This document shows positions 9,138-18,228 of a stretch of 64,000 nt of DNA, one piece after another. This stretch comes from Deferrisoma camini S3R1 (GTDB lineage: Bacteria; Desulfobacterota; Deferrisomatia; Deferrisomatales; Deferrisomataceae), in assembly GCF_000526155.1 (NCBI RefSeq), contig NZ_JAFN01000001.1, positions 1,761,014 to 1,825,013 on the forward strand, in the 5' to 3' direction. Under the pieces are notes generated by a model. The model ran no database searches. It was not told where the DNA came from and saw only the letters and a list, made by a program, of their open reading frames with translations. Made by a program: the position numbers and the translations under genes. How positions within the stretch are numbered: the stretch's first letter is position 1; every line of letters starts with the position of its first letter.

Positions 9138-9938
9138 CTACGAGCCCAGAAACGCGAGCACCGCCTCCTGGGCCGCGGCGGCGGCCTCACGGAGCCGCCA
9201 CGAGCCCCGGTCCCGGGGCCCCACCGGGTTCGAGACGCCCCGCACCTCGCCGAACGGCACCCCGAAGGCGAGGCAGGCGTGGGCCGCGGCCGCCCCCTCC
9301 ATGCTCTCGCACACGGCCCGGTGGCGCCGGGCCAGGCGCACGGCCCGATCGGCCGTGCCCGTGACCGTGGACACCGTGACGAACCCCCCCTCTCGGCACG
9401 GAGCCACCCTCCCCGCCGCCGCCGAGAGCCGGCCGCACAGCCCCGGGTCCACCGGCAGGGTCTCGTACCACTCTCGGTCTTCGGCCCGCCACACCGGCAG
9501 ACCCAGGGCCTTGAGCCCCCGCAGGCCCGCCCGGGTCTCGGCCCCCTCGTCGCCGTAGACCTCGCGGGTGGCCACGGCCAGGTGGCCGGGCTCGAGCCCC
9601 GAGCCCGGGTAGGCCCCCCCCACCCCCACCTGCACCACCGCGGCCGGACGCAGCACCGGCACGAGCGCGCCCAACGCCAGGGCGGTGTTCGCCTTGCCGA
9701 CGCCGGTCACCAAGACCCGGACCGGCGTTCCTCCCAGCACGCCCTGCCAGGCCGGCCACGGACCCGCGCACCGCACCGCTTCAAGCCTCCGGGTCAGGCG
9801 CGACACCTCGGCCTCGGTCGCCGCGATCACGAGGATCGGGCCCGGAACCTCGGTCGCCGGTCGTCGGTCGTCGGTCGTCGGTCGTTGGTCAGGGCCCCCA
9901 CCCAACGCCGGTGACCCGCAGGCACGGGGCCGGGTCAT
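9138..9938 (-). CDS. mqnB: Futalosine hydrolase MqnB
   Basis: Nucleosidase of the PNP/UDP family that splits futalosine in the alternative menaquinone pathway. Family signatures are GVGKANTALAL, VGVGGAYPGSGL, REVYGDEGAET, the nucleoside-binding ESMEGAAAA and SNPVGPRDRGSW. The ATG at 9938 overlaps the upstream stop as ATGA, which supports it. However, about 30 N-terminal residues (PTTDDRRPATE region) are encoded by a low-complexity repeat (9851-9890) that homologues should lack, so the true start may lie after it near ILVIAATEAEV. It is the last gene of the minus-strand operon with two desulforedoxin-like proteins. Confidence 0.8.
   Translation of the reverse strand: MTRPRACGSPALGGGPDQRPTTDDRRPATEVPGPILVIAATEAEVSRLTRRLEAVRCAGPWPAWQGVLGGTPVRVLVTGVGKANTALALGALVPVLRPAAVVQVGVGGAYPGSGLEPGHLAVATREVYGDEGAETRAGLRGLKALGLPVWRAEDREWYETLPVDPGLCGRLSAAAGRVAPCREGGFVTVSTVTGTADRAVRLARRHRAVCESMEGAAAAHACLAFGVPFGEVRGVSNPVGPRDRGSWRLREAAAAAQEAVLAFLGS
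9851..9890. repeat. Low-complexity TCGGTCGTCGGTCGTTGGTC string inside the mqnB 5' end
   Basis: Drifting 7-base units (CGGTCGT) that lie in frame within the annotated start of mqnB. The same unit occurs intergenically at 30918, 32374 and 48822. Confidence 0.7.
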
Positions 9939-10192
9939 GCCGCCTCCCGGGCCTCCCTCGGCTCCATGGGCCGGCCGCAGCAGATCAGCTCGGGCGCCTC
10001 GTCGTCCTGGCGCAGCACGGCCACCTCGCTGCCGCACACCGGGCACCGGTACACCGGCACCACCCGAACGGCCTCCATGGGTTGATTGCAGCAGTGGGGC
10101 TCCAGCGCGGCCGAGGCCGCGTTGATCACCACCACCTCGGCCCGGCACACCGGGCACCGGTACACCTGGCCCACCCGCACCGGCCGGCTCAT
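9935..10192 (-). CDS. Tandem desulforedoxin-like iron protein
   Basis: Small protein of 85 residues made of two desulforedoxin-type rubredoxin modules. Each has CPxC at its start and a CC pair followed by xxPM at its end (YRCPVC...HCCNQPM and YRCPVCGSE...ICCGRPM). These are Fe(SCys)4 ligands as in desulforedoxin and in the N-terminal domain of some superoxide reductases. No superoxide reductase catalytic domain is present. The start overlaps the preceding gene by ATGA, and its stop overlaps mqnB. An electron-carrier or metal-site role is inferred. Confidence 0.7.
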   Translation of the reverse strand: MSRPVRVGQVYRCPVCRAEVVVINAASAALEPHCCNQPMEAVRVVPVYRCPVCGSEVAVLRQDDEAPELICCGRPMEPREAREAA

Positions 10193-10377
10193 CGCTTCGG
10201 CTCCACGGCCACCATGGGCTTTCCGTGGCACCGGGGCTCCAGGGTGCCGGTGCCGCCCTTGATCACCATGATCATGTTCGAGCACTCCTGGCACCGGTAG
10301 GCCGTGCCCACCCGAATGTGCCAGGCTTGGAGCCACTCGTCCACGGTCCACTCCGGGCTGGAATACCGATCCTGCAT
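10189..10377 (-). CDS. Single-module desulforedoxin-like protein
   Basis: A 62-residue protein with one desulforedoxin-like module: YRCQEC, then GGTGTLEPRCHGKPM. The usual terminal CC pair is CH here, so the fourth ligand would be a histidine or is lost. The ATG at 10377 follows a GAGGAGC ribosome site. It heads the three-gene operon that continues, with ATGA overlaps, into the tandem desulforedoxin gene and mqnB. Confidence 0.65.
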   Translation of the reverse strand: MQDRYSSPEWTVDEWLQAWHIRVGTAYRCQECSNMIMVIKGGTGTLEPRCHGKPMVAVEPKR

Positions 10378-10745
10378 CCCGCTCCTCCTCTCCGCGTTCC
10401 GGTCGATCCCGCACCCGCGGGCCGGCTTCCCCACGGGGTCGTGGGACCGTCCCCGCCGGCGGCGCGGCCCCTGCCGCACCTCAGCGGGGCCGATGGGTTG
10501 GTTCCCGCAGCGGCTGCAGAATATACCATGCCGTTCCCCTTGCCACACTCACCGCCGAAACGGCGCCACCCTCGGCCGCCGAGCCAAAAGGCGGGGTTGT
10601 CCAATCGACCACCGTTCTGGTAACAAGGAGAGCATCTCCCTCGGGGCGGGAGACGAGCCCCGAGCCGGAGGCCTCCGCCCCAGGAGGGCTTCCGGCTTGG
10701 AGGGCTCGGCCGCACGCAAGGGCCGACGGGCCGGAAAGGGGGGGC
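10378..10745. other. Divergent intergenic region between the desulforedoxin operon and the WYL gene
   Basis: No gene was recognised. It holds GC-rich inverted stretches near 10650-10740 (CTCGGGGCGGGAG / GAGCCCCGAG-like) and, at the end, the G-rich ribosome site of the WYL gene. No convincing -35/-10 pair was found on either strand. Confidence 0.5.
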
Positions 10746-11732
10746 ATGGCTTCCACCCAGCTCATCCGTCAGTGGACACTTCTCCAGGAGCTCGCGGTCT
10801 CCCGGTTCGGCCGCACCGCCGCCGAGCTGGCCCGGGCCGCCGAGGCGTCGGCCCGCACCGTGCGCCGCGACCTGGCCGACCTGGAGGCGGCCGGGTTCCC
10901 GGTCGAGCGCCTCCGCGACGGCCGGGAGGTGCGCTACCGCCTGGCCCACACCAAGGCCCTGCCCCAGATCCCCCTGGACCTCCACGAGGCCCTGGCCCTG
11001 CACCAGGCCGCGCTCACCGCCTCGCTGTTCCACACCGCGGCCTTCCACGAGCCCCTCGAGTCGGCCCTGCGCAAGATCCTCCGGACCCTGCCCGAACGCG
11101 TGCGCAACCACCTGGGCCGGGTGTCGGCCGCCTGGTCCCACCGATCGCCGGCCTCGTCCCGGGCGGGCCTGCTCCACACCCTGCGCGTCCTGTCCGAGCA
11201 GGCCGCGGCCCGCTGCCGGGTGCGGATGCGCTACCACAACCTGGAGGCCGAGCTGCGCGACCGGGTGGTGGACCCCTACCTCCTGCGCCAGCACAACACC
11301 GACGTGTACCTGCTGGCCCACTGCCACTTCCGGAGTGAGGTGCGCCTGTTCCACACCGAGCGGATCCTCGAGGTCGAGCCCTTGGACGAGGAGTACCAGA
11401 TGCCCCCCGGGTTCGACCCGGACCGGGTGTTCGCCGAGAGCCTGGGCGTGTTCCTGGGCCCGGCCGGCCACGCCGTGGTGCGCTTTACCGGCTGGGCCGC
11501 CCGGTACGTCATGCACCGCCCCCTCCACCCGGACCAGCAAGTGCTGGAGCGCGCCGACGGCCACGTGGTCGTCCGGGTGCCGGTCCGGGGCCACGCCGAG
11601 ATCACCCAGGCCGTGCTCCGCTTCGGCGACCGGGCCGAGCTCCTGGGCCCGCCGGACCTGCGCGCCCACGTGGCCCAACAGGTTCGCACCCTGGCGGAGC
11701 GGTACAGCCGGGACGGGGAGGATGGGCAGTGA
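10746..11732 (+). CDS. WYL-domain transcriptional regulator upstream of the cas operon
   Basis: DNA-binding regulator of 328 residues. A winged HTH occupies about residues 5-70 (TAAELARAAEASARTVRRDLADLEAAGFPVE). A WYL domain follows at about 145-220, in which DVYLLAHC takes the place of the WYL core (W replaced by V). A C-terminal WCX-like segment runs to the end. WYL proteins bind nucleic-acid-type ligands and several control CRISPR-Cas or other defence loci. It sits 190 bp upstream of cas6 on the same strand, so regulation of the cas operon is an inference from position and family. The start is well supported by an AAAGGGGGG site directly upstream. Confidence 0.85.
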   Translation: MASTQLIRQWTLLQELAVSRFGRTAAELARAAEASARTVRRDLADLEAAGFPVERLRDGREVRYRLAHTKALPQIPLDLHEALALHQAALTASLFHTAAFHEPLESALRKILRTLPERVRNHLGRVSAAWSHRSPASSRAGLLHTLRVLSEQAAARCRVRMRYHNLEAELRDRVVDPYLLRQHNTDVYLLAHCHFRSEVRLFHTERILEVEPLDEEYQMPPGFDPDRVFAESLGVFLGPAGHAVVRFTGWAARYVMHRPLHPDQQVLERADGHVVVRVPVRGHAEITQAVLRFGDRAELLGPPDLRAHVAQQVRTLAERYSRDGEDGQ

Positions 11733-11922
11733 TCGGCACCCTCGCTTCCGGGACGCCCGAGCCTTCCAGCTTTCTGGCTTTCCAGCCTTCGAGCGCGACG
11801 AAGTCGCCCGATGGACAGGATCTGACCGGAATGGGGGGTAAATTTCTTTGAACGCCCCGCCGGCGCCGTAGTACCACAAATGAAAGCGCGGGATGGAGGA
11901 GTCCGTACGAGGAGTGGACCAG
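11733..11922. promoter_or_regulatory. Upstream region of the cas operon
   Basis: Contains a low-complexity CCTTCCAGCTTTCTGGCTTTCC-type string (about 11760-11795). A weak promoter candidate lies nearer cas6: TTGAAC (11848-11853), 18 bases, TACCAC (11872-11877). No palindromic operator was obvious. Confidence 0.3.
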
Positions 11923-12513
11923 ATGACCGTTGAACCGAAAGTGGATCTTGGTTTTCAGCTCCTGGGGCAAACATTGCCCGTGGACCACGGCTATCTCCTC
12001 TATGCGGCCATCAGTCGCATCTTGCCCCGGTGGCACGACATGACCGGAGTGGGGATGGCGCTGGTTCGAGGGCGGTACATCGGGCAGGGCTTGCTCGACA
12101 TCTCGCCACGCTCGGAACTGGTGCTGCGGGTGCCCGCAGGCCTCATCTCAGAAGTCTTGCCGCTGGCCGGCAAAAGCCTCGACATTGCCGGCCACGCCGT
12201 TCGGGTGGGTGTCCCCGTCACCCGTGCCCTGGCGCCAGCGGCCACCCTGTACGCCCACCTCGTCACCACACGGAACGGGCACGACCAGGCCCGATTCGAG
12301 GACGAGATCCGGCGCCAGGCCGGCGCACTCGGTGTGAAAGGGAAACTCACGATCGGGCAACGCAGGACCTTCGCCGTCCACCGCAAGCAGGTGGTCGGCT
12401 ACTCTGTGCTGGCCAGCGAACTCACGGCGGAGGAGTCTATCGAACTGCAAGAAAGCGGGCTCGGGGGGAGGCGGAAGATGGGGTGCGGGGTGTTCGAGGT
12501 GTGGAAGGGATGA
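11923..12513 (+). CDS. cas6: CRISPR-associated endoribonuclease Cas6, I-MYXAN type (Cmx6)
   Basis: Processes the pre-crRNA by cutting at the base of the repeat hairpin. The 196-residue product matches the MYXAN-type Cas6 style: VDLGFQLLGQTLPVDHGYLLYAAISRILP at the N-terminus, RGRYIGQGLLDI in the middle, and a glycine-rich C-terminal GLGGRRKMGCGVFEVWKG. The ATG at 11923 is preferred over 11893 because GAGGAG lies 8 bases upstream and the family N-terminus begins here. It is the first gene of the operon and its TGA overlaps the cas3 start (ATGA). Confidence 0.85.
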   Translation: MTVEPKVDLGFQLLGQTLPVDHGYLLYAAISRILPRWHDMTGVGMALVRGRYIGQGLLDISPRSELVLRVPAGLISEVLPLAGKSLDIAGHAVRVGVPVTRALAPAATLYAHLVTTRNGHDQARFEDEIRRQAGALGVKGKLTIGQRRTFAVHRKQVVGYSVLASELTAEESIELQESGLGGRRKMGCGVFEVWKG

Positions 12514-14825
12514 CCGTTACGAGTCCGCCGGTTGTTCTCGCCAAGAAGCCGCGGGAGAGAACCTCACCACGGCCCGAGGAAACCCTGGTCGGCCACACCG
12601 CCAGCGCTTTGGCGTGTTTCACCAAAATGTTCGGGCGCGCTCACGCCCCGACTCGCCTCGCCCAGCTCTGGTTGGCGTTCTTTCGGGTCCCGAAGGTACT
12701 TTGGCCGGCCTTCTGGCGGAACGGGCCCCTTGCGGTCGCTCTCCACGACGTGGGGAAAGCCAACTCCGGATTTCAGGGCATGCTTCTGAGGGGTAAACCC
12801 CAGGTCCTCTGGCACGACCACTTGGGTGCCATGCTCCTTGGATGGGACGAGATAGGACGTTGGTTCGGCAGCCTACCGGAAATCGACGGTGACCTGGTGC
12901 GTAGCGTCGTCGCGGCACACCACCTGCGGTCGGCCTTCGAAACGTTCGGGGAGCGCCTCGATGCGGACCGGGACGCCTTCGAGCCGATCTGGCCTGGAAT
13001 CCTTGACGTGCTCGAAGTCGCGGCCCGAACGGTCGATGCAGCGCCGCCCACGTTTGATCTTCGCGACGGCTTCTGGTCGTTGGGGGGACCCCGAGGGTTC
13101 GATTGTACGCCGCTGCGCAAAGCGACCAAAGACATGCTCCGGAAGCTTCGGCGGGCACTGGGTCGGGACGAAAACCGTGCGCGGCTCCTCTGGGCCGTTC
13201 GCTCTGCGGTGATTCTCGCAGACAGTGCCGGATCCGGCCTCGTGCGCGAGGGGCACGACATCGCGGAGTGGCTCGACGAGGCATTCTCTCCTCGGCTCGT
13301 CCTCGACGGTGCCTACATCGAACGCGAGGTGATCGAGCCCCGTGTCAGGGAGATCAAGGAGAAGAAGGGGAGTTTTCAGTGGAGCGGCTTCCAGGTCGCC
13401 GCAGACGACCTGCCGGCCCGGGCGCTCTTGCTAGCCCCCTGCGGCAGCGGGAAAACCCTGGCGGCCTGGCGGTGGATCCGGGCTCAACTCGACCGGCGGC
13501 CCGCCTCCCGCGTGCTCTTCCTCTACCCGACCCGAGCCACGGCCACCGAGGGGTTTCGCGACTACGTCTCCTGGGCGCCCGAGGCGGATGCTCGCCTCCT
13601 GACGGGTACCGCTGCCTACGAGCTCGAAGGCATGTTCGAGAACCCAGCGGACCCTCGGTCGGGCAAGAATTTCACCGACGAGGACCGCCTCTTCGCCCTT
13701 GCCTTTTGGCACCGCCGCATCTTCAGCGCCACGGTCGACCAGTTCTTCGGGTTTCTCCAGCACGTATACAAGTCCACCTGCCTCCTGCCGCTCCTGGCCG
13801 ACAGCGTGGTCGTGATCGACGAGGTGCACAGCTTCGACCGGAGTCTTTTCTCCGCCCTGAAAGGGTTCCTGCAAACTTTCGACGTGCCCGTGCTCTGCAT
13901 GACCGCAACCTTGCCAGCCAACCGCCGCGCCGAGTTGGTGGGGGCCTGCGGCCTGACGCCGTTCCCCGCCGAAGCACAAGACTTCCCGGACCTTGCGGCA
14001 AAGGCGAAGATGCCCCGCTATCGCACGAAACGCATCGACCGAGACGACGCGCCGATGATCGTGCAGGAGGCCCTGGACCAGGGCAAGCGCGTGCTCTGGG
14101 TCGTGAACACCGTATCCCGCTGCCAGCAGTTGGCTTTGACTCACCGGGCCCTCTGCTATCACAGCCGGTACCGGCTGCGCGACCGCAAGAAGCGACACCG
14201 CGAGGTGGTCGACGCGTTTCAGGCGGGCAGCGGGCCCGTGCTGGCGGTCACGACCCAGGTGTGCGAGATGAGCCTTGACCTCGACGCCCATGTCCTCGTT
14301 TCGGAGGATGCCCCGGTCACGAGCCTCATCCAGCGCATGGGGCGATGCAACCGCCACGCTGAGCCGGGGGCGGGATCTCTCGGAGAGGTCTTCCTGTACG
14401 AACCCGAGGATTGGAACCCCTACTCCCCCGAGGACCTGGCCGGCACCGCCGAGTTCGTGGCAGCCGTGGACGGCCGTTGCGTGAGCCAGGAGGAGTTGGA
14501 GGAACTACTGGAGAGGCACGGCCCGAAGGGCGTGCAGCCTGACACCTACACGGCCTTCCTACTGAGCGGGCCCTGGGCCGTGAGCGGGGAGGAGCGACTC
14601 CGCGACGCCCGGGATCATTCGGTGCCGTCGATCCTACGGGGCGACCTTCCTGAGTATTTCGACCTGAAGCGATCAGGAGAGCCGGTTGACGGCCTTGTCG
14701 TACCGGCACCCCGTCGGCTGGTGCGCCCCGATACCCGCCTCGGCCGGCTCTACCAGGTGGCACCCTCCGAGAACTACGACCCGCAGTATGGGCTCCTCGA
14801 CAGTCCGCAGGTGGTGATCGAATGA
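12510..14825 (+). CDS. cas3: CRISPR-associated nuclease/helicase Cas3
   Basis: Destroys target DNA after Cascade binding. The 771-residue protein has an N-terminal HD nuclease (H29, HD at 79-80 in LHDVGKANSGFQ, H102 in WHDHL, HH at 137-138). An SF2 helicase follows, with Walker A APCGSGKT near 309-316, DEVH near 436-439, MTATLP near 463 and motif VI QRMGRCNRH near 607. The ATG at 12510 overlaps the cas6 stop. All key residues are present, so it should be active. The gene overlaps cas8 at its end (ATGA). Confidence 0.95.
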   Translation: MTVTSPPVVLAKKPRERTSPRPEETLVGHTASALACFTKMFGRAHAPTRLAQLWLAFFRVPKVLWPAFWRNGPLAVALHDVGKANSGFQGMLLRGKPQVLWHDHLGAMLLGWDEIGRWFGSLPEIDGDLVRSVVAAHHLRSAFETFGERLDADRDAFEPIWPGILDVLEVAARTVDAAPPTFDLRDGFWSLGGPRGFDCTPLRKATKDMLRKLRRALGRDENRARLLWAVRSAVILADSAGSGLVREGHDIAEWLDEAFSPRLVLDGAYIEREVIEPRVREIKEKKGSFQWSGFQVAADDLPARALLLAPCGSGKTLAAWRWIRAQLDRRPASRVLFLYPTRATATEGFRDYVSWAPEADARLLTGTAAYELEGMFENPADPRSGKNFTDEDRLFALAFWHRRIFSATVDQFFGFLQHVYKSTCLLPLLADSVVVIDEVHSFDRSLFSALKGFLQTFDVPVLCMTATLPANRRAELVGACGLTPFPAEAQDFPDLAAKAKMPRYRTKRIDRDDAPMIVQEALDQGKRVLWVVNTVSRCQQLALTHRALCYHSRYRLRDRKKRHREVVDAFQAGSGPVLAVTTQVCEMSLDLDAHVLVSEDAPVTSLIQRMGRCNRHAEPGAGSLGEVFLYEPEDWNPYSPEDLAGTAEFVAAVDGRCVSQEELEELLERHGPKGVQPDTYTAFLLSGPWAVSGEERLRDARDHSVPSILRGDLPEYFDLKRSGEPVDGLVVPAPRRLVRPDTRLGRLYQVAPSENYDPQYGLLDSPQVVIE

Positions 14826-16537
14826 CGACGGCTCGCTTTGAAGGCAACGAGGGAAAGACCCTCGTCCTGGAGTACGACCTCTTCGACCTTCCAACGGCCC
14901 AGCACAAGGCCGGGCTCGCGGGACTCTTGCTCGTGGTCGAGTCGATGAAACGCCGCGGGCTGGCGCCGCGGCCAGAGGTGGACGTTGGCGCAACGTCGGC
15001 GACGGTACGAACGAGCCGAGAGGGCTTTCAGGCGCTTTTCGATGACTTGTACGATGCGGAATGGGTGGAGACCGAATCGCGCCAGAAATGGCCAGGAAAA
15101 ACGCCAAAGCGAACCGAAGAACGAGAGGTGGGCACGAGCGATAAACCAAAGAAGGAGAAGCGTTTCATCTATGACGTCGTGCAACCGCGGGGCAGGTTCC
15201 TGCGGGCATTCTACCCGCCTGGGGCGGAATCATGGGTGAAGCTCTGGCGCGACATGATCTGGAACACCCAACGCAGCCGACCGAGGGCCCGGCGCGTTTA
15301 CGACGAACGCGCCGACGGGAAACCCTCGTCCCTCGGTGGGCTGTGGGCCGAGTTCGAGAAGTCGGCCAAAGACAGAGTTCGGGGCCGCACGCGGACCACC
15401 GGCTTCGGGGGCTCCCTTTTTGTCGGTGCCCAAGACTCGAACGCAGAGCGCGTCTCTTTCAAAGGCACGGTGGAGGAGACCCTCCTCCTCCACTTCTGGC
15501 CCGCCATCGCGGCGATCTACGCCCCCAGTCGGCTGAAAATCGATCGCGGGCAAGAGGGCCTCCAAGCCAAATCGGAGGACGCAGGCTATCTCGTGGTGAT
15601 ACCTGAACCCGGGCACTTGGAAGATTTCGTGGCCGACTCCATCAGCGCGCTCGGCTCGCTGGACCCCGCGGCCAGGGGGAACGACTACCGGCCGAAAGCG
15701 GCTCGGATCGACGTGCCCGCCGAAGGAGGGTTGGAGTACCTCTACCACCTTGCCATGCACCGCACGGCGGGTCGTGAGTTGGCCGACCTGCTGGTCGCCG
15801 TGGAGATCTACCACCTGGAAAAACGAGGGAACAACGTAAGGATGCTCGCCGCCGACCGGCTCGCACCCCGGCGGCGCCTCTTGGAGCAGTACGAACGGCT
15901 CCGCGAACAGTGGGCGAACCCGCTGTACAAGGCGGTGAGGCTGTCGAACCTGCTGGCCGACGCGCCCTGGTTCCAGGGGTTCGACAGGTGTTTCGCCGAG
16001 AACCCCTGGCAGATGTTTGTCCATACGAAGGAGACGCCAGCGTGGCCCCGCTTCTTCGGTCGCGATGTGAGGGACGTATTGGCAACGATCGAAGAGCGAG
16101 ACTCATCCAGGAAGGGAGAAGACGACATGAGCGAAGAGGAACGGATCGACGCACTGGCGCTGCGGGTGCATCGGCTCATTCGAGGCTACGTCAACGCCCG
16201 CACGGAAGAGAGGTCCGGGAAGAAGTACAAGGATTTCAAGAATAACCGGGACGACAAAGGCCGGGTGATTTACCCGAAGGAGTACCGCGAAGCCAGAGAG
16301 AAGGTCTGCTCGGACGCCTTTCTCGCCATGCGCGGCCGGCGCGACCAGGACTTCGTGGAGTACTTCACCGGCACGATCTGCTCGGTCCCCCATTATCTCC
16401 CCGAGGACGACTATCTCGCCGTCGCCCAGGCACTGCTCGCCGACTGGCAGACTGTGAAGACGCTCTCGATGCTTGCTCTCTCGGCGAGTTCCTTTCTTGC
16501 CTCAGAAACCCCTGCCATCCAGGAGGATGCATCATGA
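14822..16537 (+). CDS. cas8: Cascade large subunit Cas8 (DevT/Cmx1-like)
   Basis: Large subunit of the type I interference complex, expected to recognise the PAM and recruit Cas3. Its 571 residues have no strong short motif, and assignment rests on position between cas3 and the devR-like cas7, on size, and on general resemblance to the Myxococcus DevT/Cmx1 group (EYDLFDLPTAQHKAGLAGLLL at the N-terminus). The ATG overlaps the cas3 stop, and its own TGA overlaps cas7. Charged C-terminal stretches (about 430-520) fit nucleic acid binding. Confidence 0.75.
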   Translation: MTTARFEGNEGKTLVLEYDLFDLPTAQHKAGLAGLLLVVESMKRRGLAPRPEVDVGATSATVRTSREGFQALFDDLYDAEWVETESRQKWPGKTPKRTEEREVGTSDKPKKEKRFIYDVVQPRGRFLRAFYPPGAESWVKLWRDMIWNTQRSRPRARRVYDERADGKPSSLGGLWAEFEKSAKDRVRGRTRTTGFGGSLFVGAQDSNAERVSFKGTVEETLLLHFWPAIAAIYAPSRLKIDRGQEGLQAKSEDAGYLVVIPEPGHLEDFVADSISALGSLDPAARGNDYRPKAARIDVPAEGGLEYLYHLAMHRTAGRELADLLVAVEIYHLEKRGNNVRMLAADRLAPRRRLLEQYERLREQWANPLYKAVRLSNLLADAPWFQGFDRCFAENPWQMFVHTKETPAWPRFFGRDVRDVLATIEERDSSRKGEDDMSEEERIDALALRVHRLIRGYVNARTEERSGKKYKDFKNNRDDKGRVIYPKEYREAREKVCSDAFLAMRGRRDQDFVEYFTGTICSVPHYLPEDDYLAVAQALLADWQTVKTLSMLALSASSFLASETPAIQEDAS

Positions 16538-17484
16538 ACCTCTTCGCCACTGTACTCACCTACGCCGCCCCCAGCGCCAACTACCGAGGCGAGTCCGCCG
16601 AGAACCGCGCGGTGATCCAGAAGATCACGAAGGGGCGCTTCGAGTACGCCATCATCTCTCCAGAGGCCATCCGGAACGCGCTGAGGGAGACATTGCGTAA
16701 ATTAGGGCTGCCCTGTAACCGGAGTCGCCTCGACGACGAGGAGCAACTCGCCGTAGAGTTCCAGGACTACCCGGATAGTGGCCGCTTCGCGGATGATTTC
16801 TTCATGGGCTGGATGATCGCCCCAAAGCCCCAAGAACGTAAGAAGATCCTCGACGCTGTAGCGAAGTCTCCGCACCGGTCAAGCCAACCCTTCACGTTCA
16901 AACGCGACTCTGTTCTTCGAATGAACATGGCCGTCGCCCTGGAGCCTTACCGTCACGACAGCGTGTTCACCCAATCGCCGCTCAACGCCGGCAAGAGCCC
17001 TTGGAAGAACGCTACCAGCTCCCAACTCCTGCATCGGGAGACCGCCTACACCGCATACCAGTTCCCGTTCGCCCTGAACCTGGAGGACTGCCGCGTAAAA
17101 CCTCACTGGACCCGGACGCTGCTGCGGGCAATCGGACAACTGAACGAAGTTGCAGGCAACCACGCCCGTAGCTATTTCGAGATGGCGCCCGCTAGCATCG
17201 TGGTTCGGCTCACCCCAAGCCTGGTTGCCGGCTTCAACACCTACGGCTTCGAGATCGCCGAGGACGGGCGCCACGTGCTCCCTGAGATCGAACAGGGCCT
17301 TTTGGCCGGCGAGACAGCCGACGAAGCGGACTTCCCCGGAGGCGAGTTCTACCTTGGTGGCAAGGTCGTCCGGGACATGGACGAGGCCACGGTGAAAGAA
17401 CTGCAGAATCGGGGCGTCACGCTCGATCGAAGCCCTCAGAGGTTGCTTGAACGTGTGGCAGACGCAGCATTGCCGTCTTCCTAG
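16534..17484 (+). CDS. cas7: Cascade backbone subunit Cas7 (DevR family)
   Basis: RNA-binding backbone protein that polymerises along the crRNA. The 316-residue product is DevR/Cst2-like: NLFATVLTYAAPSANYRGESAENRAVIQKI at the start, SALE-type ordered segments, the central RMNMAVALEPYRHDSVFTQSP and FPFALNLEDCRVKPHW. In Myxococcus xanthus the homologue DevR belongs to the dev operon. It overlaps cas8 by ATGA and is followed by cas5 after 11 bp. Confidence 0.85.
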   Translation: MNLFATVLTYAAPSANYRGESAENRAVIQKITKGRFEYAIISPEAIRNALRETLRKLGLPCNRSRLDDEEQLAVEFQDYPDSGRFADDFFMGWMIAPKPQERKKILDAVAKSPHRSSQPFTFKRDSVLRMNMAVALEPYRHDSVFTQSPLNAGKSPWKNATSSQLLHRETAYTAYQFPFALNLEDCRVKPHWTRTLLRAIGQLNEVAGNHARSYFEMAPASIVVRLTPSLVAGFNTYGFEIAEDGRHVLPEIEQGLLAGETADEADFPGGEFYLGGKVVRDMDEATVKELQNRGVTLDRSPQRLLERVADAALPSS

Positions 17485-17495
17485 CCGGGTCGCTC

Positions 17496-18182
17496 ATGCT
17501 GACGCTCTATCTGCAGGCGCCGTTCGCGACATTCCGCCACTTCACCGCCGGGAGCTTTCGGCCCACCGCCGGCTTCCTCACACCGTCAGCGGCCTACGGG
17601 CTCCTGCTCAACGTCGCAGGCATCGAGATGCGCATAGACGAAGGCAGGGAAATGACCGTGGTCCGGCAAGGGCTCCCCGCTGTGCGACTCGCCTTGGGTG
17701 CCCTCTCGATGCCGATACAGCACTTCGTTTACCAGCAACTCCACAACTATCCTGTGGGTAAGGATGCAGGGAAGAACTATGCGGCCGGCGCCAGGGGCAA
17801 CAAGTACAACATCAGCCCGGTCCGCAGGGCCTTTCTCTCTGGGATCCGTGCCTATGTTTGCATGGACGGGAACCCGGAATTGGAGAAGCAAGTTCTGGAG
17901 GGGGTGGCGGGCAGAGGGGCGAGAGGGTACGGCCTGCCCTTCCTGGGCGACAACAGCTTCCTGATCGACCGCCTGGAAGCCGTCGAACGGCGCGAACCGG
18001 CGTATTGGTTTGAACGCATCGAGGGCGGCGACGGCGAGGGTATCCGCCCCGGCACCAGCCGTCTCACCGTTACTATCGACCGCGCCAACATGGCCGGGAC
18101 GAGGAGCTTCTTGTATGCTCCAACTGAACACAAAACAGTCGATATCCCGGAACGCGCGTGGACCGAGGTCGCGTATTCCTGA
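17496..18182 (+). CDS. cas5: Cascade subunit Cas5 (DevS family)
   Basis: Caps the 5' handle of the crRNA. The 228-residue product starts with the Cas5 signature APFATFRHFTAGSFRPTAGFLTPSAAYGLLLNVAGIE. It ends the block of interference genes. Downstream there is a 46-bp gap and then a toxin-antitoxin module instead of the expected adaptation genes. Confidence 0.87.
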   Translation: MLTLYLQAPFATFRHFTAGSFRPTAGFLTPSAAYGLLLNVAGIEMRIDEGREMTVVRQGLPAVRLALGALSMPIQHFVYQQLHNYPVGKDAGKNYAAGARGNKYNISPVRRAFLSGIRAYVCMDGNPELEKQVLEGVAGRGARGYGLPFLGDNSFLIDRLEAVERREPAYWFERIEGGDGEGIRPGTSRLTVTIDRANMAGTRSFLYAPTEHKTVDIPERAWTEVAYS

Positions 18183-18228
18183 CCTGGGGTGATGGGCGCG
18201 CCCCGCAGAACACCAGAGAGGTGACGCC

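Noticed and set aside
18183-18228. Possible CreA-like antitoxin RNA before the toxin pair
   Set aside because: The 46-bp gap contains no sequence resembling the CRISPR repeat, and the pair has an obvious protein antitoxin.
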